DNA of 64,000 bases, taken from NCBI GenBank assembly GCA_902806575.1, contig CADCXD010000011.1, positions 2,232,001 to 2,296,000 of the forward strand. Reading direction: 5' to 3'. Under the pieces are notes generated by a model. That model worked only from the letters and a program-made list of their open reading frames with translations. It was not told where the DNA came from and did not search any database. The position numbers were made by a program, and so were the translations under genes. The DNA comes from Jackrogersella multiformis (taxonomy: Eukaryota; Ascomycota; Sordariomycetes; Xylariales; Hypoxylaceae). Shown here one piece after another: positions 18,502 through 29,235 of this stretch; the first letter of the stretch is position 1; each line of letters starts with the position of its first letter.

Positions 18502-21032
18502 GGGTCGTCTGGGACGAGGGAGGTCAGGGCGTATTTCTTTTGGGTGGGTGTGGCGTGTTGGCTGCCGCTTCTGTGCTCTGCCCCTGCCCTTGATTCTCTT
18601 CGCTTCTTTGGCGTGCTTGGGACTGGCGTGCTGGTGGTGGGTTTGGCGGGCGGAGGGAGTTGATTATTCGGCGGACTCGAAGGTATCAATGTACCGACGC
18701 TCTCCCTTTGCACGCTTTTCGAGCTCGGATCTTTTTGGGCCGCTGGCGGTCGTAGTGCTAACTTAGACGTCACAATAGAAGCTTTTTTCTTTGGTCGGAG
18801 TGGCACAACTGGGAGTTGAGTTGGTGGTGGAAGTACGGCTTCCTCCTCTTCCGGCAAGCATGGAGGGTCCGAGACTGGGTCTGTAGGACTTGGTTGGCTA
18901 GCTGCATTATCGATATGCGTTTCCGGCTCTGTGATTTCGGGCTCAAGTAACCGATCTCCTTCTTGAATAGGATCTGCTAATTGAGCAGCTGCCTCCTCTG
19001 ACTCTATCTGCATGGATGGATTCCAAGTGGTTTCCTCAGAATCATCCGGCATAATACTACACTCAAGTACTTCATCCGGAACACGTAGGTTTTCTTCGCT
19101 GGTGAGATCCTGAGATGTAATGTCTACATCTGCTAGATGGCTCGTATCCTCTATGTTGTGATCCTCAAGGTTGATCTCTTGGGGGTTTGGTTGATTAGGC
19201 TGAGTGTCCGGTGCCGAATCTTGTGGTATATGAAACGGCCTTTCGTCAGATAGGATAATGGTAGATTGTCCGATCTCATTATGTGAAGGCGTCACATTAT
19301 CTCCCGGAGAGGTTTCCATTTCATCCATATCAGACCTACTACTTGAAAATAAAGGATCTTGCTGCCCCGAGTTCTCGAGAGTCGGTTGCGGTCCAGTCGG
19401 ATTTCTTTCTATTCTCTCCTCCTCGTCCACATCTTCATGGTTCACGAGTACTTCTTGGCGATATTCTGGATTCGACATAGCGATATCGGTCTCTTTCGCA
19501 TGATGGTCGTTACTATCCTCTTCAAAGTCTTTACCTAGATCAAGCTCCATAGATTCTTCATGTGAAGAATCCACAGGTCCGATACATTCGAGAGATCCGT
19601 TTGTTTCCAGGGGCGGTGAGTTAGGAGATTCGTTAATTGCATCTTCGGTCACATTTGGTGTATCAGTCGGTCCTGGTTTTGGTTGGCGGGTTTTCATCCA
19701 TGAGATCTGGCTGTAGAATTCTGTCTTCTTGCGACCGCGTGAAGACCTCCTGTGTTGACTATCGAAAGATTCAACATCGTCTAGAGTCGATACCTCAGTT
19801 TGGGTTAACCTAGCAACAATCTGCCTCGCTAAAATAGAATTTTCTTCGGATGGTGTTGGCAGAGGCGGTGGAGGCGGTGATATTGACATAGCTACCGAGC
19901 TAGTCGTAAACTCTGCAGGATTCGACGCTTCAATGTTCAGGGTAGTTTCAGCGCTTCCACCGCGTTTCTTAGGTGTCTCATCGATAAGTTGTGGCGGGTT
20001 TGAAGGCGTAACTGTCTTTTTGGGTCGACCAGGCCCACGACGTGAGGTTTGCAAGATCTTCCCCTTCACATCAATAGCAGCCTGTTTGGCGTCATCCTTA
20101 TCCAATCGCTTTGCTTTCACAGTTGCTCGAGCTAATGGCGAGGACTTGATATTTTTTGTAGTTACGCCTTTAACAGCCTCTTGAGTATCGTTGCCTAGTA
20201 AGAGATCATCATCTTCAGAATCGTCTGCCACTGGCGCTATTTGAGGTAGAAGTTTCCGCCCAGGAGTCTTCGATGGAGGGAGCCTTTTCGGCTCCTGGGG
20301 ATAAAATTGATTATTAGGCGACCCATTGCTGAAGCTCCCTCCTGGCGCTAGCATTGGGCCATAACCGTAGCCAAATGAAGGCGGATAACCCATAGGTTGA
20401 CCTAAAAAGCCGAACCTGTCCTGATAAAGAGGTACCGGGATCTCTGGAGTTTGCCATCGCGGGTCAACTGGCATGTTACCGAACATGAATAGGTCCGGAA
20501 ACCCAAGCGGGTTCGGGGGCATCCCATACGATGAGAGTTGATGGTAAGTTCCATTAGATGCCATTGGTTGATTCGTCCCAGCAGGATATCCTACAGGAAG
20601 TCCTAGAGCCGGATTATACGAGGATGAACTAATCTGCGCCAAAGACTTAGAATGCGAATCTTGAGCCGAGCTGACATCCTTTCCTCTCATAATCCTTTCC
20701 TCTTCATTACTCGAGATTGAGCCCTCCCTAGCGCGATCCTTCTCATCATCTAGGGATTGAAGGTGTCCATTGTTAATGATGACCTCACCGGTCTCGAGAT
20801 CGATCTCATCGCCGATACCAGTGAAATCCCTTTCGTACTTTTCGAAGATGCGCTCGAAGGCTGATTTAAGTCTTGTTGCGGCCTTAGCCCTCCCTTTGTC
20901 GAGTTGGTACATAGGGTCTTGTCTGGCGTCAAACTGAGTTGGGTCCATGGACAGCTCATCCACATTAGCCTCATCGTCATCATCATCGTAGGGGGCTTGC
21001 CCAAGTCTCATTCTCTTCGAGGGGGGCTCCAT
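18003..21032 (-). CDS. scm3: SCM3/HJURP-type CENP-A chaperone
   Basis: A 1009-residue single-exon protein. Residues 25-100 carry the Scm3 domain signature: DPTQFDARQDPMYQLDKGRA, LKSAFERIFEKYERDFTG, and GDEIDLETGEVIINNGHL. Scm3 escorts the centromeric histone H3 variant and is needed for kinetochore assembly. The middle is long, acidic and disordered; it includes an AT-hook-like RRGPGRPKK near residue 335. An Asp run (GTC repeats on the plus strand, 18474-18502) lies near residue 850. The C-terminus is a Cys cluster, CGQDGFTCNRDFCFTCC. Fungal Scm3 proteins are known to add DNA-binding AT-hooks, Myb domains or Cys clusters, so the architecture fits. The stop codon falls within GTAAGTAAG, a perfect donor, so a spliced alternative end is conceivable. 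Confidence 0.85.
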
Positions 21033-21614
21033 GGTTCCGGGTGCCTTTCCATCGCTATAGTGAGATTGACATGAATGTGAATTTATTTAATGGCCGGAAG
21101 TGTGTATACAGCCCTAGTTGATGAGAGACGGGGTGGGCAAAAATGAGGAAGTATTAATCATGGTCGATCATATGAAGATGACAATTATGAGGATGACAAT
21201 TGCCTGATCGTTGAACGCGTCAATAAAGATCGATAACCGCGTCGTTATCTTATCGGGATAATAATGCACTATATTAGTAAGTACACATGTAGTGGTAGTA
21301 CCTAGAAACTACTCCACAGTAAGTACAGATAATGCCTTTTCTGCCAAGCTAGTACATATAGCTTAGATGAGAGATGTATCCGGATACTTGTATTCTTAGC
21401 TAGTCCCTTCCCCCCACTGAACAGCCTAAAAATGAATTCCAGCACTGCAGGTGCCTGAGCGATCAGCTGATGACGTACCAAGCACATGCATAAATCGACC
21501 TCCTAACTTTGGCTTTGCGTGGTCCGTACCTTGCAACTTAAACCTTACAACAATTCAAGACACACACAACATCAGTATGGAAATGGAACCAACCGCAGTA
21601 ATTCTACAGCCACC
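21033..21614. other. Divergent promoter region between SCM3 and ATG6
   Basis: No ORF. It contains a GATA-site cluster (21231-21262) and pyrimidine-rich ATG6 leader sequence. Confidence 0.6.
21231..21262. promoter_or_regulatory. GATA-factor site cluster upstream of ATG6
   Basis: CGATAA (21231), TTATC (21245), CTTATCG (21249) and GGATAA (21256) lie within 32 bp, about 350 bp before the ATG6 start. This parallels the ATG14 promoter. Confidence 0.5.
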
Positions 21615-23178
21615 ATGTATTGTCAAAAGTGTCGCGCACCACTCAAGTTAGATGGATCCTTAGCAGATTTGAATCCAGCTGCATTTGATCTACTCGTCGG
21701 GAGGTAGCCTATTTATAAGCCCTCACATGCATCTAACTAATCCTTTCACAGCTTCAGCCTCTCAACACCAGCAACCGAAACGACCATCGTCTTCGCGCCT
21801 AACCTACCCGAACGATTCCGAGAGGAGAGCCCTGTATGATAGAGTATCAAGGGATGCAGGGCCTTCTACTTTCAAGAGAAATGGCAGCGCCTTACGCGGC
21901 GACGGCCAACCTCGTGACAGCTCCGCCATGTCCTTCGTCCTCCTTACAGAGTCTCAAGTAGCTCCTCCGAGGCTCACCCCTCCCGTAGAGTCACCAAATT
22001 CGAGAAATCAACGCCAAATTTCCATGTCTAATGGACAACGCAATGATGGCAGACCAGCACAACCCCACGAAGCCGAGCGCATCAATAAGCTCTTCGAGGT
22101 ACTATCTGCTCGATCCGATATCGATCATCCTATTTGTGTCGAGTGTACGGAAATGTTAGTAGATGGGCTACAGAAAAAACTAGAATCCACAGCACGAGAA
22201 CGAGATGCATATGCAGCTTTCCTTAAGCAGGTCCAAGCCGATGTGCCCAGGGATGAGGATATTGCGGAATCCGAAAAGGCTCTAGCACAAGCGCGCAAGA
22301 GCGAGGAAGAATCAATGAAGCAGCTTTTATCGCTAGAAAAGGAGAAGGCAGGCCTAGATATAGAAATCGCAGCGCTCGAAGAGGAATCACAGGCACTAGA
22401 TGCTGAAGAGGAGCAATTTTGGAGAGAGCGCAACGCATTTGCAATGAAGCTCGCCGAATTTCAAAACGAAAGAGATAGCATCAACTCCAAGTTTGATCAC
22501 GATTCGCAGTTGCTTACCAAGCTTCAGCGAGCGAACGTTTACAACGATACATTTTCTATACATCACGATGGCCACTTTGCAACAATTAATGGGCTTAGGC
22601 TTGGTAGATTATCAACGAAGCCCGTGGATTGGCCGGAAATCAATGCCGCTTGGGGACAAGCATTATTATTAGTTGTGACCGTTGCTGATAAGTTGGGATA
22701 TAAATTTGATGGCTACGAGCCATTACCTATGGGCTCAACCTCCAAGATTATTCGTTATGACTACCCATCCCCGTCATCCAGTCGACTAGGTGTTCATCGA
22801 AGTGGACCCCCGCCAGGACCTAAGAAGACTGTACTGGAGCTCTTCTGCTCAGGTGATCTTCCGCTACAGATGTTGTGGAATCGGAAGTTTGATCAGGGGA
22901 TGGTTGCCTTCCTAGAGTTGGTAAGGCAGCTCGGAGCCTTCGTTCACCAACAGACGAAGGTGGGTAGTGACCAGGGCGGATACGCGGCGAATCCACTAGC
23001 GCTTCCCTACAAGATCGAGGGCGACAAGATCGGAGACGACAGGATAGGTCACTTCAGCATCAAATTGGGCATGAACAATGACGAAAGCTGGACGAAGGCT
23101 TGCAAGTTCGGGCTCACATGTTGCAAGTTTTTGATTGCGCATGCGAGCAATGTTAGCCATGTGACGAACGGACGCTAA
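21615..23178 (+). CDS. atg6: ATG6/VPS30 (Beclin 1), PtdIns3-kinase complex I and II subunit
   Basis: Exon 1 (21615-21699) encodes the hallmark MYCQKCRAPLKLDGSL and NPAAFDLLV. Exon 2 (21752-23178) continues with ASASQ, YPNDSERRALYDRVSRDAGP and FVLLTESQV, a coiled coil (about residues 190-285) and the BARA membrane-binding domain (NDTFSIHHDGHFATINGLRLGR in two parts, VDWPEINAAWGQALLL, LELFCSGDLPLQ, ending FGLTCCKFLIAHASNVS). Joined length is 503 residues, normal for the family. The intron is odd: to keep frame the donor must be at 21700, where the sequence is GGAGGT rather than GT; the nearest GT donor (21705) breaks the frame. A non-canonical donor, a mutation or a sequence error are all possible. 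Atg6 is a partner of Atg14, encoded about 11.5 kb away. Confidence 0.93.
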
Positions 23179-24606
23179 AATGCGTCCACATTTAGCTCTG
23201 TGGCTCCGAAATGGCGTTTGGTGTTGCTAGAGGTTGGTGGAACGTTTTATACCATTGGCCAGTTGCGTAAAGGTCAACATTATTGATTGCTAAGAGTAAT
23301 GTACTCAAATGAATAGATATTTTGCTGCTTTACGTTCTCAAGATGTGGATTTACCTAAACCCGAGATCTGACCTCATCAACATATGTATGTATATTCATC
23401 TGCACATAGACTCTATATGTATTAAATTCCTTTAATATTACCTAACTGCCTATGAAGCCGTACCTCATCAAGTTGCACTTCCGACTCCACAGCGAAGCTA
23501 CCTTAGTTGGGTAGTTTAACAACTACTACTGCAATCCAACGTTCTCTAGCTAGGCGGCCGCGGTGATTTGCAAGGCGGAGGGAGGGATAGGGACGATATG
23601 CTGGTGTTTCATGCTGACGGCCTAAGAGCTATGTGAGGATAGAGGATGATTTGTTATAATTCTGAAGTGAGGTAGTATTTAGAGGATCAACATTGTAGGA
23701 GTGCTGGAAATTTAGAATTGTAAGACCTTGCTCAGCCTGGAGAGACCGGATGGATTTAATAAACATTAATGTTGATATTGTTTGTATGAAGATATGATCA
23801 AGATTAAGGTGCTGTAGTGAAGTTGTATGTACATTCAGAGGGATTTAAGAATAGAAATTAAGGTATATCCATTCATCAGTTACGCTTTATATTTTTTGCT
23901 TCGTGGTTCAGATAAAGGGGGGGAAATATGCGTTCACAAATTATTCTTGACATGTAAGTGTAATGCAGAATAAGTCACTATCTCTTCCTAACTTCTAGGA
24001 GATATTAACTGCTTATGCCACAAAGACATCCAACTCACCAGTACCGTCAATATCATCTTATATCGCCTACACTATGATAATAGTAGATTAGTCCAATTGA
24101 TCTCTTACATGTATAGTACTTATCCATAATGCTGCTTCCAATTAATGTACCATGCGTCCTCTATAGCAAATATATTTATGCTAAAGGAAGAACAATGCTG
24201 TGTATCTTTATCTTTATCTGTACCTGTACCGTCACCGTCGTTTCCATCGACTGATGACTGACTATTTGGCGGTACATTGGTGGTAAATTCTGCCAATCTT
24301 AGCTTAAAAGGGTATCTCGTGAGTAAACAACTACCGTAACAGCAAGTGGGATGGTTATTTTTCGACTGTTTACGAAATAGTTTCTCATTAATCACCTAGG
24401 ATCGTGAGCCACTACGCACTGTCGAAGCCCCAGCTCATCTCGAAAGGATTTCACATAAACCTAAGGGTGAAAAAAAAACCGTGCAACCTTGCCCACTATT
24501 CCTTTTCAAATAAAATTTTCTTTAAATTGCTATTCGAAGGGAATTTCTTTCAACAGCACCCAACTAATTATCTTTCAGTTTAACCAGAGCACCATTGACA
24601 GGCAAG
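23179..24606. other. intergenic, no gene seen
   Basis: AT-rich. A 91-codon minus-strand frame at 24120-24395 has no recognisable features. The A-run near 24471-24478 precedes the next gene by about 130 bp. Confidence 0.5.
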
Positions 24607-25965
24607 ATGAGGCGTATCCTGGTGGAAAAGCGCCCCAACGCAGCGAAGCTCGTACAAAGCGAAGGTCTTGTGTATCCCAAGAATCCCGCCCGGGAAGATT
24701 CATCATCGGAGGCTTACTGGCCAGATGATCGATATTATTCCTTTACCAACAGGGAGATCAAGATGCTCGAGTCGGCCGGTCAAACTGTCTATGACATGTG
24801 TTGCGAAGCTACTGATTATCTCTTAGAGCGCCCGGAGCTAATCACAGGCAAGATGGCCATCCCGAAATTCGCACTGCGACAGATCAAGGATTCGTGGAAT
24901 CTCGACCCCCCGTGGGGGAGTATCTATGGTCGATTTGATGTCTGCTTCGGGGGACTCGACAATCCGGACGCGAGACTGCGAGTACCGAAGTTCTATAAGT
25001 TCAATGCCGACGCACCTACTTCGCTCCTGGAAGCAGCATCGATTCAATGGTCCTGGCTTGAGCAGACAGGTCACGGAAACGGTCAATTCAACTCCCTGAC
25101 CACAAAGCTCATCGAGGCATGGAAGCGAAACCTCATGCAGGTTGAGAAGAAGTTGGGATATTGTCCCGCTGTCAACTTCGTGGTCGGGAACGTAAGCACT
25201 ATGGACTATGACGCGATGAATACCACCCTTCTGATGGAAACCTGCTTCCAGGCAGGTTATAAAGCGAAGACATTGTTGATGGACGAAATCACCATACGCG
25301 ACGATGGGCGTTTCTTCGATCATCATGGCGAACACATTGATGTGATCTTCAAGCTTCATCCCTGGAAGTCATTAATCGTGGAAGAATTCGCAAAGATATG
25401 CTTCCTCGACCAGAAGAACCTTGGCCTACACAGTGAGACCCGACGATACAAGGGAGGTACCGTATGGATGGAAGCGCCATACAAGATGCTCTGGAACAGC
25501 AAGGTCTTCTTTGCGATTCTTTGGGACCTCTTCAAGGACGATCCGCGATCTGAATACCTTCTCCCTACCTATCTCGAGGACGAGGCGCCCACTTCGCTCA
25601 CCAAGTTCGCACGAAAAGCAATTCATATCAGAGACGGAGCCGATATCCTCCTACAAGAAGATGGCAAGGTGATTCAGGACCGGAAGACCGGGTTCTCCTG
25701 CAATGGAGGATACATCAAGCAGGAACTCGCTCTACCGCCAGAGTTTAAGGACGAGCAAGGCACTTCGTACTACCCCGTCTTGGGTGTTTGGATCGTGGAC
25801 GGCGAGTCGGCAGGAATGGGAATACGCGAGAGCAAGACGCCGGTCCCCACGGATGTGACCATGTTCATCCCGCATTCCATCTCAGACGTTCCCGTGAGCT
25901 ACGAGAGGAAACCTGTTCCGACTATCGACCAGATCGAAGCGAAGCTGGCGGAGAAGCATCATTGA
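24607..25965 (+). CDS. Glutathionylspermidine synthase-like ATP-grasp protein
   Basis: An intronless 452-residue protein of the GSP_synth family (bacterial YgiC/YjfC and Gss C-terminal domain), which ligates glutathione to a polyamine or joins similar substrates using ATP. Family landmarks are GSIYGRFDVCFGG, FYKFNADAPTSLLEAASIQW, the motif block MLWNSKVFFAILWDLF with YLLPTYLEDEAP (ATP-grasp), IHIRDGADILLQ (equivalent of the SREG phosphate loop), GGYIKQELALPPEF and YYPVLGVWIVDGESAGMGIR ending FIPH. No amidase domain is fused, unlike E. coli Gss. Start at ATG 24607, followed by a hydrophilic leader. The exact substrate cannot be inferred. Absence of introns and the bacterial family suggest old horizontal transfer; codon usage was not measured. 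Confidence 0.88.
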   Translation: MRRILVEKRPNAAKLVQSEGLVYPKNPAREDSSSEAYWPDDRYYSFTNREIKMLESAGQTVYDMCCEATDYLLERPELITGKMAIPKFALRQIKDSWNLDPPWGSIYGRFDVCFGGLDNPDARLRVPKFYKFNADAPTSLLEAASIQWSWLEQTGHGNGQFNSLTTKLIEAWKRNLMQVEKKLGYCPAVNFVVGNVSTMDYDAMNTTLLMETCFQAGYKAKTLLMDEITIRDDGRFFDHHGEHIDVIFKLHPWKSLIVEEFAKICFLDQKNLGLHSETRRYKGGTVWMEAPYKMLWNSKVFFAILWDLFKDDPRSEYLLPTYLEDEAPTSLTKFARKAIHIRDGADILLQEDGKVIQDRKTGFSCNGGYIKQELALPPEFKDEQGTSYYPVLGVWIVDGESAGMGIRESKTPVPTDVTMFIPHSISDVPVSYERKPVPTIDQIEAKLAEKHH

Positions 25966-26521
25966 GTTCTCGAGATGGGTCTCATAGTGTGCTTGATTAT
26001 GGCAATCAAGTCGTGAGCTAGGTTTTCTGCTGTGTACAATGCGGACTAAATACTAGGTCGGCTTTGCCTTGACGAAGACATTTAGTGTATTTACTCCTAG
26101 CAGGGTCGTAGAACACGATCGATTGTTACCAAATACAGACTACGAATCTATGATACTAGTGTCTTGATCTTGATTGCTAATATCGATGTAACTAGTATAT
26201 GTGATTATAGAAGTGACATTCTTGTAGATTCCGTTATAAAGAGAGTTTCTATAGAGGCTACATATCCCTTGCCTCTTTCTTACACATCAGTAGATACGTC
26301 ATCTCTCACATTAAATAAACCACGTTGTTGGCAATATTCATGATCGTCATTTTGTCCAACTACATTGGTAGGTAAGTGTAGCAGCCAAATCCAAAACCAA
26401 AAGTACAATATCGACACAATCTTGCAACCCTAACTAACCTCTCGGGATCTCGTATAACGATACGACAAAATACTCATTGATTTTAGTTGTTCATCAACAA
26501 CGAGAAGCCCACTGTACATCA
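25966..26521. other. intergenic, no gene seen
   Basis: 3' flank of the ATP-grasp gene, then the beginning of the left copy of a tandem duplication from about 26335. Confidence 0.5.
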
Positions 26522-27740
26522 TCAGATTATTCTAAGCCTTATACATTCGTCCCAGTCAGTTTCGGGAATCACCTTAATGTTTCCCTCCGCATCTTCATCC
26601 CAGCTGTGATAATCGCATTGTCCATTTCGACAAGTATAAAATACACTTCCATTAGGAGGAGTACTTGTGGGTCTGGTAATTTGTCGTTTGCTTCGTGTTC
26701 TTGGTTTACGGCAACGACAATAGGGATTGTCTGGACTGTTTCCACGAGTATCCGCAAATTTAAGGAATTCCCCGCAGTCTTCATTTGTGCATTTGTAGTA
26801 TGGGCGTCCGCCATTTACAATTCAGTTGTCTGCGTTGGTGATAAATCTAGCACACGGTGATCCGCAGCCAGGTTTACGGCAATACAGCTGTTCTGTTTTA
26901 GAACACTCTGCAGAGAAGTCCTGTCTATAGTAGCAACCAAAGAAGAAACCCCTCAAACCACATGATACTTACTATCATAGCTGCTGCCATAGCTGCACAA
27001 AATCAAGTTTCTTAGACCCTTAAGAGCTTCGTAAAATAATGGACGATACCGTAAGGATGAAGTTGTTTGGTATAGTATTATTATCGAAGATGGATATCTC
27101 TTCACCAGACCAGCGAAGTATGAATGAGTGAAGGGAAACAAACGACGTGATCACCGTTCAGGATTAGTAGTAGTTGATATAACGCCGTGGGACCGCTGTG
27201 TACCCTCCTCGGGGGCATTTCAGGATCAGGACGTTGGGTCTCTGAAACTCCTAGAATTCGCTGTCGTGGCCTAAAATGAGTAACTCTTGATTCTATTGGT
27301 TAAGCTAAGACATTTCATTTCTAGATGTATCTAAATAAACGTATCATAGGCCATTGAGGAACTATCGAGGCTGTGGAACATCGCAACCTGAAATCTGCAA
27401 CTCTAGGTATTCAGTTTAATGCGCGCATCCGATGCAGCCATTACATACAAATCATCATGCTTGACTACCTAGGTGCCTATAGGTAGGATGAGGCTGTAGG
27501 TGGCTTGCCTCAATAGACTGTAGTAGTATTTTCTCGGTGCATCTGGGGATTCTGTATGGTCGTATAGTACGTAAGTCATCTGAATTAAGCAGCCCCTTAT
27601 GTCGCCTAGCAATAAGCCCCTTTTGGCTACCCCTTTTCCGACCCCTCTTCCTAATGAATGGCTTGACCTATTTCTTTGCGCAGAGCCCTACTTATATCGC
27701 TTGATTGATATTATTAATTACTAATAATAAACAATTGAAT
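26335..27740. repeat. Tandem duplication, left copy
   Basis: About 1.4 kb that aligns, with considerable divergence, to 27845-29235. Matching blocks include the start (CCAAATCCAAAACC region near 26390 with 27897), the zinc-finger genes, GAATTCGCTGTCGTGGCCTA near 27253 with 28667, CGTATCATAGGCCATTGAGG near 27341 with 28751, and AATAAGCCCCTTTTGGCTACC near 27611 with 29143 (first 20 bases shown of each). Confidence 0.8.
26522..26990 (-). pseudogene. Double GRF-like zinc-finger protein, interrupted by an in-frame TGA
   Basis: Exon 1 is 26973-26990 (MAAAMI) and exon 2 is 26522-26905, with a GTAAGT donor and a GCAGAG acceptor that match the intact paralogue. The protein reads CRKPGCGSPCARF, then at codon 34 a TGA (26822-26824), then NGGRPYYKCTNEDCGEFLKFAD, and a second finger PYCRCRKP with SVFYTCRNGQCDYHSWDEDA. 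The residues align one-to-one with the neighbouring paralogue through the stop, so the stop is a point change rather than a missed intron. Either the gene is dead or the TGA is read through. If the stop were real and translation ended there, only 33 residues and one half finger would be made. Confidence 0.75.
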
Positions 27741-28088
27741 AGATAGAAGATCAGCATTTTGTCAATTTATTACGTTTAGCTGCCTTACTAGCATTTGCCC
27801 TGAAACGAACGAGAGGCATGAGAAGCCATTCGATGAAACCTTCCGCCCGTAACAAATAGTGTTCATTATCATCATTTCGACCAACTCCTTAAGTGACCAA
27901 ATCCAATATCCAACATACAATACTAACACAATCTTCTCACCCCAATTTTAACCCGTCGAGACCGTCTGTGGTAGAACAATATGATGTAGAAGATGTTTGT
28001 GGCTCTGTCTATTGCTCTATCTTTATCTTCTTCAGGTCTTCTCGACTCTGACGTTCATGCTTGACACCTGTAAATTTATTAGCAGCCG
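27141..28088. other. Non-coding part between the duplicated zinc-finger loci
   Basis: Upstream region of the left copy and downstream region of the right copy. AT-rich, no ORF supported. It contains the junction of the duplication at about 27740-27845. Confidence 0.6.
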
Positions 28089-29235
28089 TCAAGTTATTGA
28101 AAGCCTTGCCATACAACTTAAGAATCTCTGATCAGTTATGAATTCTTTATTTGTCCCACCATCTGCCACCCATTGAAAGTAGCCACATTGAGCAAGTCTG
28201 CAAACGAAGAACTCCCTTCCAGGGTGGCTACTATCCCATCCGGCCTTCTCTCGTATGCTTGCATACTCACCACAATCGCAGTGTGGGTTCGAAGGGTCGA
28301 AGCCACGATCATCGGCGAACATGAGGAACTTTTTGCAGGGTACGCATTTGAAATATGGCCGTCCACCGTTGCCGTTAGAATTTGAGAATATCGTGATAAA
28401 TCCAGAGGCTAGCGATCCGCAGAAACGACACGGTAGCTCGTCTATGATAAATAAATCCGAACATGTCTGCCTGTATTAGGAAACAGGGAAGGAAGACTCA
28501 GAGAATACACTACTTACTGTCACTGCCATAATTATGCCGCGGGGATTTTTCAATAAAGTAATAAAATATACCTTCGAGATGAGGTTGTATGTTGTAGGTT
28601 GGTATATTCGAAAATAAATGTCTCCTGATCTGGCAAGCGAAGTATAAATGAACTACTGATCATAGAATTCGCTTTCGTGGCCTAATACGGTTGGTTATCA
28701 ATATCATTAGCCAAGTCGAGAAGTTTTGTTTGTAAATGCATCTTAACAGACGTATCATGGATCATTGAGGAATTATCATGCTGTGGAACGTCACAACCTC
28801 AACAGCAAACTGCGACGCTGCCCGGTTTAACGCGCATAGTAATATGTGCGTATCCGACGCATCAAATATCTACAAGCCATCATACTTATGAGAGCCCTAT
28901 AAGGACCGAAGGGATGGAGATGTACAGCGGATGACCCGGCCAGATCGAGATAAGGCTGCAGGCGGCCGCCCACCGTCGTGGCTTACCTCCATGGCATGTT
29001 CCTCAATCAATGAAAACTGTAGTAGAATTTCTCGGAATTGCAAGCCGAGATAGATTTATTTCGTTCTCTGAGATTGTATTTAAGGGTTGATGTCTGTGTC
29101 ACCTGAATTATGTAGTCCCTTTGCCATCTAGTAATAAGCCCCTTTTTGGCTACCCCTTTTTTCAAAGAAAGGCTTGATCAACTTTTCTTGAACAAGAACT
29201 TACATCGCCTAATTTATACTATCCAGTTTAGAAAT
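27845..29235. repeat. Tandem duplication, right copy
   Basis: Counterpart of 26335-27740 in the same orientation. The divergence and many small indels indicate an old event. Confidence 0.8.
28089..28529 (-). CDS. Small double GRF-like zinc-finger protein
   Basis: Exon 1 (28518-28529) encodes MAVT and exon 2 (28089-28466) the rest, 129 residues in all. The 51-nt intron has GTAAGT and the GGCAG acceptor. Finger 1 is C17-x2-C20 ... C45-x2-C48 with GGRPYFKC; finger 2 is C67-x-C69 ... C93-x4-C98 with HPGREFFVC and CGYFQW, which matches the GRF zinc finger (CxC, NPGRxFxxC, CxFFxW). GRF fingers bind single-stranded or structured nucleic acid in larger repair and topoisomerase proteins; a free-standing pair has no assigned function that I know. 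Intact, unlike its tandem paralogue. The tiny first exon makes the start less certain than the rest. Confidence 0.75.

Noticed and set aside
24120..24395. 91-codon minus-strand ORF
   Set aside because: Low-complexity Asp/Gly/Lys segment and no homology cue; AT-rich intergenic DNA.
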